Part shown: in pieces, positions 14,971-22,476 of the stretch | Numbering within the stretch: the first letter of the stretch is position 1 | Layout: each line of letters starts with the position of its first letter | Assembly (NCBI GenBank): GCA_963836785.1 | Contig: CAWIKW010000025.1 | Coordinates: 248,001-312,000, forward strand | DNA length: 64,000 nt | Direction: 5' to 3' | Origin: DASQPR01 sp963836785 | GTDB lineage: Bacteria; Actinomycetota; Actinomycetes; Mycobacteriales; Micromonosporaceae | Notes under the pieces: model-generated | Told to the model about the DNA's origin: nothing | The model's input: the letters and a program-made list of their open reading frames with translations, nothing else | The model's database searches: none | Translations under genes and position numbers: made by a program

Positions 14971-17103
14971 GTGTCTATGTCGACGCCTTCGACCGACCAG
15001 GCTCATTCCCCGACCGACACCGCCGATCCGACCAGCAGCACCGCTCCGACCAGCACCGCTCCGATCTCCGACAACGATCTGTCCCGCGAGCTCGCCGCCG
15101 AGCGGGCTCACCTCGCCACCTCCCGGGCTGCGCTCGGTCAGATGCGCGAACGAGCCGAGGCCCTGTTCGCGACCGGCGGCAGTGTCTCCGGCGATCCTTT
15201 CGCGGCCGAGAGCCTCGGTCGCCAGCTGGCCCGGCGCATCGCCGAGCTCACCGACGACCCGACCGCGCCGCTGTTCTTCGGCCGCCTCGACTTCGGCACC
15301 GCACTAGAAGACCATGCCGGGCACAGCTATCACATTGGCCGCCGCCACGTCGTCGACGACATCGGCGAGCCACTCGTCCTCGATTGGCGCGCGCCGATCT
15401 CCCGCTCGTTCTACCGCGCCAGCGTTCGCGAGCCGCAGGGCGTCGCCGTACGTCGCCGGTTCGGGTGGACCTCCCCCGGTACGGCACCGGCCGGATCCGC
15501 GGCCCAGATCACCGGCTTCGAGGACGAACACCTCGATCGTGGCGAGGAACTCGGCACAAATTCGAAGATCCTGACATCGGAAATCGAACGGCCTCGCGTC
15601 GGGCCGATGCGCGACATCGTCGCGACGATCCAGCCTGAGCAGGACGAGCTGGTCCGGGCCGACCTCGACACGACGATCTGCGTACAGGGTGCGCCCGGCA
15701 CCGGAAAGACAGCGGTCGGCCTGCATCGTGCCGCGTTCCTGCTTTACCTGCACCGCGAGCGGCTTCGCCGGTCAGGCGTGCTCGTGATCGGACCGAACCG
15801 CGCGTTCCTGCACTACATCGCGGCAGTTCTGCCGGCCCTCGGCGAGATCGATGTGACCCAGGCGACGGTCGACGACCTGCTGCCGGTCGCGGTGACCGGG
15901 ATCGAGCGGCCGGATGCGGCGCCGATCCTGCATGACGTACGGATGGCCCAGGTCCTGCAGCGCGCGCTGGCCGCCATCGTCCAGCGACCGGTCGAGCCGA
16001 TCGAGATCTCGGACGGCTCGTACCGGTGGCGCGTCTCGGTCGACGCGCTCCGTCGGCTGGTCGACGACGTACGGCGCGAGAACCCGCCGTACGGCACCGG
16101 CCGCGAACGCGTACGGGCCCGTACGGTCGCGCTACTCCAGCGCCAGGCCGAGGCGCGCAGCGGCGACTCGCCCGGGGAAACCTGGCTGCGCCGGATGGGT
16201 CGCGCCAAACCGGTGACCGCGTTCCTCGATCACGTCTGGCCGGCGGTCACCGCGGATGGGCTGGTGGCGAGCCTGCTGGGCAACGCGGACGCGCTGGCCA
16301 AGGCCGCCGACGGCATTCTCGACGCGGACGAACAGGCCGCCGTCGTGTGGACCAAGCCGCCGCGCTCGATCCGATCGATCAAGTGGACCGCTGCTGAGGC
16401 GGTCGTTGTGGACGAAGCGGCCGGGCTGATCGAGCGCAGCCCGAGCTTCGGCCACGTCGTCGTGGACGAGGCACAGGACCTGTCACCGATGCAGGCGCGG
16501 GTCATCGCCCGCCGCAGCGAACACTCGGCCATCACGCTCCTCGGCGACCTGGCCCAAGGCACTACGCCGTGGTCGGCGCGGAATTGGCGGGACACTCTCG
16601 GACACCTCGGCAAGCCCGAGGGCGCGATCGTGCCGCTAACGCTCGGCTTCCGCGTACCGGCGGAAGTTCTGGCTCTGGCCAATCGGCTGCTGCCGGCGCT
16701 CGAGGTAGATGTGCCGGCAGCGCGCTCGCTCCGTCACGATGGCGCGCTCGTCATCGACCGGGCCGCGGACGTCGCGAAGGCGGTCGTGGCGCAGGTGCGC
16801 GACGCCCTGACGTTCGAGGGATCGGTCGGCGTCATCGCGGCCGACGCCGCGGTGCCGGCCCTCGTCGCCGCGCTGGCCGCCGCCGGCATCACGTCCGGCG
16901 ACGCCGAGGCCGACGACCGGATCAGCGTATTGCCGGCGACGGTCGCCAAGGGTCTCGAATATGACCACGTCATCGTCGTCGAGCCCGCCGCCATCGTGGC
17001 GGCCGAGCCGCGCGGACTGCACCGTCTCTATGTCGTCCTGACCCGGGCGGTGTCGCGGCTCGCGATCGTGCACGCCGAGCCGCTGCCGGCCGCGATCGCC
17101 TGA
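14971..17103 (+). CDS. helD: HelD-like RNA polymerase recycling ATPase
   Basis: Superfamily 1 ATPase of about 710 residues resembling actinobacterial HelD, which removes stalled RNA polymerase from DNA and in mycobacteria and relatives can counter rifampicin. An N-terminal helical part (ELAAERAHLATSRAALGQM) precedes the HelD-specific FFGRLDFG and YHIGRRHVVD segments. Walker A is GAPGTGKT near residues 240-247 and the Walker B box is VVDEAQD near residue 498. The start is the GTG at 14971 with GAGGA 6 nt upstream; an ATG six bases later is possible. No rifamycin-associated element was recognised upstream. Confidence 0.88.
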   Translation: MSMSTPSTDQAHSPTDTADPTSSTAPTSTAPISDNDLSRELAAERAHLATSRAALGQMRERAEALFATGGSVSGDPFAAESLGRQLARRIAELTDDPTAPLFFGRLDFGTALEDHAGHSYHIGRRHVVDDIGEPLVLDWRAPISRSFYRASVREPQGVAVRRRFGWTSPGTAPAGSAAQITGFEDEHLDRGEELGTNSKILTSEIERPRVGPMRDIVATIQPEQDELVRADLDTTICVQGAPGTGKTAVGLHRAAFLLYLHRERLRRSGVLVIGPNRAFLHYIAAVLPALGEIDVTQATVDDLLPVAVTGIERPDAAPILHDVRMAQVLQRALAAIVQRPVEPIEISDGSYRWRVSVDALRRLVDDVRRENPPYGTGRERVRARTVALLQRQAEARSGDSPGETWLRRMGRAKPVTAFLDHVWPAVTADGLVASLLGNADALAKAADGILDADEQAAVVWTKPPRSIRSIKWTAAEAVVVDEAAGLIERSPSFGHVVVDEAQDLSPMQARVIARRSEHSAITLLGDLAQGTTPWSARNWRDTLGHLGKPEGAIVPLTLGFRVPAEVLALANRLLPALEVDVPAARSLRHDGALVIDRAADVAKAVVAQVRDALTFEGSVGVIAADAAVPALVAALAAAGITSGDAEADDRISVLPATVAKGLEYDHVIVVEPAAIVAAEPRGLHRLYVVLTRAVSRLAIVHAEPLPAAIA

Positions 17104-17297
17104 TCGGTCGACCGCCGGATCGCTCACATCGCGACGCTTTGTCGTTGCTGGGAAGGCGCTCCACGTTCGTGGCGTTCGCCGCGCGAATGTCGGTGAGCGA
17201 TGCGACCATCTCCCTTTCCGAAGGCTCCGCGCCTTCGCCGGATCGATACACGACCGGCGGTCGGCGACCGAGTCGACGCGAACGAAAGGGTTTCCAG

Positions 17298-18065
17298 ATG
17301 CGCAAGACTTCATACCGGGCCGGCACCCCGACCTGGGTCGACATCAGCACTCCGGACATCGACGCGACGACCGGGTTCTATGGCGCGTTGTTCGGTTGGA
17401 AGGCCACCGAGACGAGTGAGGACTACGGCGGCTATATCCGATACGAGTTGGACGGCGAGGCGGTCGCGGGCGCTGGGCCGCTGATGGCCGACGGGCAGCC
17501 GATCGTCTGGTCGTCATACTTCGCGGTGGAAAACGCCGACGCCACGGCGGCTCGCATCGCCGACGCCGGCGGCCAGGCGATCGCTCCGCCGATGGATGTG
17601 ATGGATCTCGGCCGGATGGGGATATTCGTCGACCCGACCGGAGCGGCGTTCGGGATCTGGCAGGCCGGCACGTTCGCCGGCGCCGGCATCGTCAACGAGC
17701 CCGGCTCGCTGATCTGGAACGAAATGCTGACCCGCGACGTGCCACGGTCAACGTCCTTCTACCGGGATGCCCTCGGTCTGACGGCGAAGGCCAGCGAAGG
17801 CACCGAGGTGCCGTACACGGAATTCCAGGTCGACGGCACGACGGTGGCCGGGATGATGGACATCAGCGGTCCACAGTGGCCGGCCGAGATGCCAGCCCAA
17901 TGGGTCGTCTATTTCGATGTCGCCGACTGCGACGCCGCCTGCGCGAAGGTCGAGGCGCTGGGCGGGATCGTGGCCGTGCCGCCGACGGATATCCCGATCG
18001 GCCGCTTCGCGGTGCTGACCGACCCGCAGGGCGCATCGTTCTCGATCATCCAGATGAACGAGTAA
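17298..18065 (+). CDS. VOC family protein with two glyoxalase-like domains
   Basis: Protein of 255 residues made of two vicinal-oxygen-chelate domains, about residues 8-125 and 133-254. Each begins with a similar stretch (GTPTWVDISTPDIDATTGFY; then SLIWNEMLTRDVPRSTSFY) and ends with a similar strand (GIFVDPTGAAFGIWQ; then AVLTDPQGASFSIIQ). Such tandem VOC proteins are common in actinobacteria, sometimes as hydroxylase-like or antibiotic-binding proteins; the substrate is not evident. AAAGGG lies 7 nt before the ATG at 17298, which decides the start. Confidence 0.88.
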   Translation: MRKTSYRAGTPTWVDISTPDIDATTGFYGALFGWKATETSEDYGGYIRYELDGEAVAGAGPLMADGQPIVWSSYFAVENADATAARIADAGGQAIAPPMDVMDLGRMGIFVDPTGAAFGIWQAGTFAGAGIVNEPGSLIWNEMLTRDVPRSTSFYRDALGLTAKASEGTEVPYTEFQVDGTTVAGMMDISGPQWPAEMPAQWVVYFDVADCDAACAKVEALGGIVAVPPTDIPIGRFAVLTDPQGASFSIIQMNE

Positions 18066-18068
18066 GCC

Positions 18069-18878
18069 TCAGCGCGAGCGACGCACCGGCACGACGAGTG
18101 GACCCTGCTCGCCGTCGATCACCCGCACCTGCGCTTGATAGTGCCGGGCCAGCAGTTCCTGGGTCAGTACGTCGCGCGGCGTACCGGCGGCCACGACCGT
18201 GCCGTCGGCCATCAGGACCATCCGCTCGGCATACTCACCGGCGATCGAAAGGTCGTGCATCGTCGCGACGACCGTGAGGCCGCCGTCGCGACGCAGCTTG
18301 TCGACCAGTTCCAGCACGTCCTGCTGGTGGCCGATGTCCAGCGCGCTGGTCGGCTCGTCGAGCAGCAGCAACTTGGCCCCCTGGGCCAGCGCCCGCGCCA
18401 GGAACACCCGCTGGCGCTCCCCGCCGGACAGCGATTCCAGGCGCCGCCCGGCGAATCGTTGCAGGTCGAGCCGTGCCAACACCTCGTCGACCGCCTCCAG
18501 GTCCGCCCGCGACTCACTCGCCAACGCCGGGATATAGGGGGTACGGCCGAGAAGAACGTAGTCGATCACTGCCATGCCGGGCGGGACGACCGGATCCTGC
18601 GCCACGCTCGCCACGAGCCGGGCCTTGTCGCGCCGGCGCATCCGCCGCAACGCGGTTCCAAACAGCTCGATCGAGCCGGTGAAGTCGAGCAGGCCGCCGA
18701 CCGTACGCAGGAGTGTCGACTTGCCCGCGCCGTTCGGCCCGATGATGGTGAGCCACTCACCGGTCGCGACATCGAGGTCGACGCCGGTGATGATCTCGGT
18801 GCCGTCGAGGACGACGCCGACGTCTCGTACGGCGAGCGCGTGCATGTTGGTCTCGGACCGTTCGGCGGGCAACATCAC
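18069..18878 (-). CDS. btuD: Cobalamin ABC transporter, ATP-binding protein
   Basis: ATPase subunit of a BtuCDF-type importer, 269 residues. Walker A is GPNGAGKST, the signature is LSGGERQRV, Walker B is LLLLDEPTSALD, and the switch His is in VVATMHDLS. By itself it would be called an iron-siderophore or haem ATPase; the cobalamin riboswitch upstream of the operon points to vitamin B12. The GTG start overlaps the permease stop by 4 bp (GTGA). Its 3' end faces the VOC gene across 3 bp. Confidence 0.9.
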   Translation of the reverse strand: MMLPAERSETNMHALAVRDVGVVLDGTEIITGVDLDVATGEWLTIIGPNGAGKSTLLRTVGGLLDFTGSIELFGTALRRMRRRDKARLVASVAQDPVVPPGMAVIDYVLLGRTPYIPALASESRADLEAVDEVLARLDLQRFAGRRLESLSGGERQRVFLARALAQGAKLLLLDEPTSALDIGHQQDVLELVDKLRRDGGLTVVATMHDLSIAGEYAERMVLMADGTVVAAGTPRDVLTQELLARHYQAQVRVIDGEQGPLVVPVRRSR

Positions 18879-20113
18879 AGCCGCCGGGACGTACGCAGGA
18901 TGACGATGAAGAACGGCGCGCCGAAGAACGCCGTGACCACGCCGATCGGAATCTCATCCGGTGCCGTTAGCGTCCGGGCGCCGAGATCGGCGAGCGCGAG
19001 GAAGGCGCCGCCGAACAGCGCCGACAGCGGCAGGATCACGCGGTAACTCGTTCCGGCCATCAGCCGTACGGTATGCGGCACGATGATGCCGACGAAACCG
19101 ATCAGCCCGGAGACCGACACCGCGGCGGCGGTGCCGAGCGACGCGGTGATGACGAGGATGAGCCGGATCCGGCGCGGGTGCGCCCCGAGGCTCTCCGCCT
19201 CGGCGTCGCCGACGGACATCACATCGAGCTGCCGGCGATAGCCGATCATCACCGCGATCGTGGTCACCGCGAAGGGCAACAGGAGCAGCACGTCGTGCCA
19301 GCCGGCCGTGGTCAGTCGGCCCATGATCCACGAGTACACCTCACGGATCGTCTCGACGTACCGCTGTTGCAGGTACGTCTGCCCGGCGGTCAGGAACGCC
19401 GTGACGGCCACTCCGGCCAGGAGTAACACCGCCGGCGTACGTGCCGTCCCGCCGGCCGCCCCGAGGGCGTACGTCATCGTCACCGCCACGAGGGCGCCGA
19501 TGAACGCAACGAACGGGACGTAGATCGGCGTACCGCTGCCGCCGGCCCCGGGTAGCTGCGCGAACGCGTGACCGCCCACGATTGCGATGGTGGCACCGAG
19601 CCCGGCGCCGGCCGCGATCCCCAGCAGGTACGGATCCGCCAACGGGTTGCGGAACACGCCCTGGTACGTACCGCCGGCCACCGCCAACGTGGCCCCGACG
19701 AGCAGGCCGAGACACACACGAGGCAGTCGAAGCTGCGTGACGATCGCCTGCTCACTGGCGGACAGTCCACTGTGCAGATGTACGCCCGGCAGCAGGTCCA
19801 GCAACTCGATGAAGACGCCGCCGGGGTTCAGCCCGACCGGCCCGAGCGCCAGCCCGGCGATGACCGCGACCACGACCGCACCGACGCCCGCGGCCAGCCA
19901 GCGCACCCGAAGGTGCGCCGGCTCGACCGCAGAGACCGGCCCGGCCGCACGGCTCGGCCCGGTCGGACGGGCCGGACCCGGCCCGGTCGCATGGACCGGC
20001 CCAGTCGCATGGACCGGCCCGGTCGCATGGACCGGCCCGGTCGCGTGGATCGGCCCTGCCGCGCGCGTCGGTGCGACCGATTTGGCGGGTGCCTTGCGGC
20101 CGGGACGGGTCAC
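18875..20113 (-). CDS. btuC: Cobalamin ABC transporter, permease
   Basis: FecCD/BtuC-family permease of 412 residues. A hydrophilic N-terminal extension of about 65 residues contains repeats of AGPVHATGP type, encoded by a four-copy 18-bp tandem array, before the first membrane helix (WLAAGVGAVVVAVIAGLALG). Family motifs follow: RLPRVCLGLLVGATLAVAGG, FRNPLADPYLLGI and SGLIGFVGIIVPHTVRL. I start it at the GTG at 20113, 10 bp after the btuF stop. The extension is unusual for the family. Confidence 0.92.
   Translation of the reverse strand: MTRPGRKAPAKSVAPTRAAGPIHATGPVHATGPVHATGPVHATGPGPARPTGPSRAAGPVSAVEPAHLRVRWLAAGVGAVVVAVIAGLALGPVGLNPGGVFIELLDLLPGVHLHSGLSASEQAIVTQLRLPRVCLGLLVGATLAVAGGTYQGVFRNPLADPYLLGIAAGAGLGATIAIVGGHAFAQLPGAGGSGTPIYVPFVAFIGALVAVTMTYALGAAGGTARTPAVLLLAGVAVTAFLTAGQTYLQQRYVETIREVYSWIMGRLTTAGWHDVLLLLPFAVTTIAVMIGYRRQLDVMSVGDAEAESLGAHPRRIRLILVITASLGTAAAVSVSGLIGFVGIIVPHTVRLMAGTSYRVILPLSALFGGAFLALADLGARTLTAPDEIPIGVVTAFFGAPFFIVILRTSRRL
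19985..20056. repeat. Four 18-bp tandem units encoding the btuC N-terminal repeats
   Basis: Four copies of an 18-bp unit (GGTCGCATGGACCGGCCC and near-identical variants) start at 19985, 20003, 20021 and 20039. In the btuC frame each unit gives six residues of the AGPVHATGP type. The unit length preserves frame, so copy number can change without breaking the gene. Confidence 0.9.
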
Positions 20114-20123
20114 GACCGCCTGA

Positions 20124-21089
20124 TCACGACGTCGGCGCCGCGTTGGACTCGGTGACGATGGTGTCGAGGAGCTTCGGCACCCGCGAGCCCCATTGCGAAG
20201 CGACGTCGTCCTGGATCGGCACGACCTGCTGCTCCTTGACCGCACCGATGGTCGACCACCCGGGTCGCTTCGCCACCGTGGCTTCGGACTGCTGACAGCA
20301 GTCCGTGTCGGCGAGGAAGATCACGTCCGGGTTCGCCTTGATGATGACCTCGGCCGACAGTTGCGGGTACGGATTGCTCGCGTTCCCGGCATCGGCAATG
20401 TTCGTCATCTTCGCCATGCCGAACAGCGAGCCGATGAACGTCTTCGAAGTGACCGAGTAGAACGTCTGGTCCAGCTCGTAGTAGAACGTCAGCGGTTTCG
20501 TCCGTGGCTTCAGCTTGGCCAGATCGTCGCTGATCGCCTTCTTCTCGGCCGCGACAGCAGCCGAGGCCGCCTTCGGGTGACCGGTGAGCGCCCCGAGCGC
20601 TGCCATCTGGTGATACGTGTCGTCGATCGTCGTCGCCGCCGGTGCCATGTAGACCGGAATCTTCAGCTTGACCAGCGCCTCCTTGATCTTGTTCGTATCA
20701 TCCGACAGCACCACGAGGTCCGGGCTCTTCGCCGCGATCGTCTCCGCGTTCGGCTGGAACGCGTCGATATCGGCCGGCGGTGTGGTGGCTGGCGGGTTGG
20801 CGCCGAAGAAGTCGGAGTTCTTGTCGACGGCGATCACCTGACTGCCGGCACCGATGGTGAACAGCATGTCGGTCGCGGTCGGCGACATCGAGATGATGTG
20901 CGTCGGCTTGGCCGACAGCGTCGTTCCGTCCTGGGTGACCGGGTACGTGACGGCCTCGGCGGACGACGCCGGAGCGGCCGGCGTGGCACTGGTAGATCCG
21001 CTCGAGCCGCAGCCGGCGAGACCTACGCCGGCCAGGGTCAGCGCGGCGAGGACGGCCGCGGAAGCGATGGTGGGCACGGGTCTTCTCAT
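20124..21089 (-). CDS. btuF: Cobalamin ABC transporter, substrate-binding lipoprotein
   Basis: Extracytoplasmic binding protein of 321 residues with a lipoprotein signal: basic start, hydrophobic core and lipobox LAGC with Cys27, followed by a Ser/Ala/Pro linker. The mature part is a helical-backbone (class III) binding fold, with THIISMSPTATDMLFTIGAG and PDLVVLSDDTN as in BtuF/FecB proteins. It is the first gene of btuF-btuC-btuD and carries a strong AGGAGG ribosome site, which is itself paired in the riboswitch expression platform. Confidence 0.92.
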   Translation of the reverse strand: MRRPVPTIASAAVLAALTLAGVGLAGCGSSGSTSATPAAPASSAEAVTYPVTQDGTTLSAKPTHIISMSPTATDMLFTIGAGSQVIAVDKNSDFFGANPPATTPPADIDAFQPNAETIAAKSPDLVVLSDDTNKIKEALVKLKIPVYMAPAATTIDDTYHQMAALGALTGHPKAASAAVAAEKKAISDDLAKLKPRTKPLTFYYELDQTFYSVTSKTFIGSLFGMAKMTNIADAGNASNPYPQLSAEVIIKANPDVIFLADTDCCQQSEATVAKRPGWSTIGAVKEQQVVPIQDDVASQWGSRVPKLLDTIVTESNAAPTS

Positions 21090-21091
21090 GA

Positions 21092-21141
21092 GTTCCTCCT
21101 GTCGGTCGAGGCTTGAAGGTGCTTCGCCGACCGGGAGGAAC
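21092..21141 (-). promoter_or_regulatory. Shine-Dalgarno sequestering hairpin of the btuF leader
   Basis: The btuF ribosome site GGAGGAAC (21092-21099 on the plus-strand numbering) is perfectly complementary to GTTCCTCC at 21134-21141, and a further 5 bp pair between 21101-21105 and 21127-21131. In the leader RNA these form a 13-bp helix that would hide the ribosome binding site. This is the expected off-state of a translational cobalamin riboswitch. Confidence 0.75.
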
Positions 21142-21174
21142 GTCCCTGCCTGCGAGGCGCCCCTCCTCGAGAGC

Positions 21175-21325
21175 GCATGTCGCGATCACTGGCAGGCGAC
21201 CTGGCTTATCCCCGTGGCACGCTCGCGTGCGGGGGCATCACAGTTGCGGGACAGCGCCGGAGTCGCACCGGCTTCGCTGCATAGCGATCACCGGGACTGT
21301 AGCGCATCGGTCCGTCCTGGTTCTG
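21175..21325 (-). ncRNA. Cobalamin riboswitch
   Basis: Leader RNA of btuFCD read leftwards. Conserved core pieces occur in the right order: CCGGTGCGACTCCGG (21271-21257), GTCCCGCAACTGTGA (21252-21238) and the B12 box AAGCCAGGTCGCCTGCC (21207-21191). A stem GCACGCGAGCGTGC lies between the last two. Outer boundaries are approximate. Binding of adenosyl- or other cobalamin should favour the downstream hairpin that buries the btuF ribosome site. Confidence 0.92.
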
Positions 21326-21330
21326 CTTTA

Positions 21331-21404
21331 GGTCGAGGGGCCGGCGTGCCCACGCCGCAGCGGTCAGGCTTGATCTACGTCGTGGGCACGCCGGCCCCTC
21401 GACC
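21331..21404. repeat. Perfect 24-bp inverted repeat next to the riboswitch
   Basis: Arms 21331-21354 and 21381-21404 are exact reverse complements, 26 nt apart and very G/C-rich (GGTCGAGGGGCCGGCGTG at the left edge). It abuts the 5' side of the cobalamin riboswitch. It could be a terminator protecting the btu leader from read-through, or a protein-binding palindrome. Confidence 0.7.
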
Positions 21405-21549
21405 GGACTGCCACGGCCGACACCGTGCGTCACGGTCTGGATCAAGAGCTTTCGGGGGTACGTGGTACCGAGAACGGTTACGTGGCACGTGGTTGACGAA
21501 TCCGGTGGTGGACACAGTGGCCCGGCCCTCGGTCGGGGTCTGCGATCGG
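21405..21549. other. Spacer without recognised gene
   Basis: Together with the flanking inverted repeats, 21331-21674 forms a 340-bp stretch with no convincing coding frame. This central part contains a small dyad, GGTACGTGGTACC, followed by repeats of TACGTGG, and no ribosome binding site. A btu promoter may lie near the riboswitch, but I cannot place it. Confidence 0.5.
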
Positions 21550-21634
21550 CGCCAAGATCCGTGACCTTGAAACCACAGGTACCTAACGCCGCCAAGATCA
21601 GACCCTTGGCGCTGCAAGGTCACGGATCTTGGCG
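21550..21634. terminator. Perfect 20-bp inverted repeat capped by CGCCAAGATC
   Basis: Arms 21550-21569 and 21615-21634 are exact reverse complements separated by 45 nt. The loop holds another copy of CGCCAAGATC. The element lies about 40 bp beyond the stop of the leftward DUF4229-like gene, a terminator position. The CCAAGATC/GATCTTGG ends also occur in the repeat at 39200. Confidence 0.6.
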
Positions 21635-21674
21635 GTGACGCCGCAACGCGAGGAATCGACGACCCGATGGCGGT

Positions 21675-21977
21675 TCAGCGGCGGCGGGACGGCTTCGGGT
21701 TGCGGTTTTCTTCGTCGCCGGCGAGCGCGGCGCGCAGCTTTTCCTTCTCGACTCGGCGCTTCGACATCGACGTTTCCAGCGTGCTCGCCATCTCATTGCG
21801 CCACCGGGCGAGCAGGAACCACGACGCGATCGCGGACACCACCGCGGCGATCATCAATCGCACCAGCAGGCCGGCGTCACGGGACATCGGCATGGGAACC
21901 GCGAGCAGGATCACGAAGAGGATCGCGAACAGGCCGATCCGGCCGAGTGTGAATTTCGTAGCGGGTGGAATCCTCAC
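21675..21977 (-). CDS. Small membrane protein, DUF4229-like
   Basis: Protein of 100 residues with two transmembrane helices (GRIGLFAILFVILLAV and LLVRLMIAAVVSAIASWFLL) and a strongly charged C-terminal tail (SKRRVEKEKLRAALAG). This layout resembles the actinobacterial DUF4229 family, recognised by pattern only. The GTG start is preceded by GAAAGG at a suitable distance. It follows the next membrane protein gene after 4 bp, and that gene follows mqnE after 3 bp, so the three form one leftward operon. Confidence 0.6.
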   Translation of the reverse strand: MRIPPATKFTLGRIGLFAILFVILLAVPMPMSRDAGLLVRLMIAAVVSAIASWFLLARWRNEMASTLETSMSKRRVEKEKLRAALAGDEENRNPKPSRRR

Positions 21978-21981
21978 CGCA

Positions 21982-22473
21982 TCACCTTTCCGTGGTCCGT
22001 CCGGCGACCAACCGTACGCCAAAGAACCAGATCACCGCGTAGATCAGGCACGCGAGGAGTGCCCCGAGCGCGCCGGCGAACAGCGGCGGGAGCGCCCCCA
22101 GCACCGAGGCGAGCAAGCCGCCGGCGAGCGCGCCAAGCGCGGCCGCGACGAGCGCCACGCCGACCCGGGCCGGACCGATCCGCCAGGCGCGGAAGTCTTC
22201 GATGAACGTCCACACGGCCAAGATCGCCGCCGGCCAGCCGGAGACCCGCCCGAACGACGTGTGCCGCGCGACCGACGCGATGCCGTCGACAGCCATCAAC
22301 AGGATAAGGACCAGCCCGACCGAGACGACGGTGCCGAGCACGAGCTCACGGGCGCTGACGATCCGCCCGTCGGCGTCTCGTCGCGGGAACTTTTGCGCCG
22401 CGTCGTGCTTGCTGCTCGGTGACATGCGACTCAGGCTCGCTGCCGCCGCGCTCCGAGGGTCCCGACCGGCCAT
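21982..22473 (-). CDS. Membrane protein of unknown function downstream of mqnE
   Basis: Unrecognised protein of 163 residues. A polar N-terminus of about 45 residues is followed by about four hydrophobic segments: VLGTVVSVGLVLILLMAV, a middle segment near GWPAAILAVWTF, a Gly/Ala/Leu-rich one (VALVAAALGALAGGLLASVL) and LLACLIYAVIWFFGVRL. It starts 3 bp after the mqnE stop. An internal ATG at 22425 could also serve. Its place in the mqnE operon may mean a link with quinone or membrane biology, but this is a guess. Confidence 0.6.
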   Translation of the reverse strand: MAGRDPRSAAAASLSRMSPSSKHDAAQKFPRRDADGRIVSARELVLGTVVSVGLVLILLMAVDGIASVARHTSFGRVSGWPAAILAVWTFIEDFRAWRIGPARVGVALVAAALGALAGGLLASVLGALPPLFAGALGALLACLIYAVIWFFGVRLVAGRTTER

Positions 22474-22476
22474 GGA

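Noticed and set aside
19568..20155. Plus-strand open frames opposite btuC rich in GPVAWT repeats
   Set aside because: They are the antisense reading of the 18-bp array and of the permease gene.
18069..21089. Iron-siderophore or haem importer annotation for the ABC genes
   Set aside because: The protein family alone allows it, but the cobalamin riboswitch directly upstream makes vitamin B12 the better substrate.
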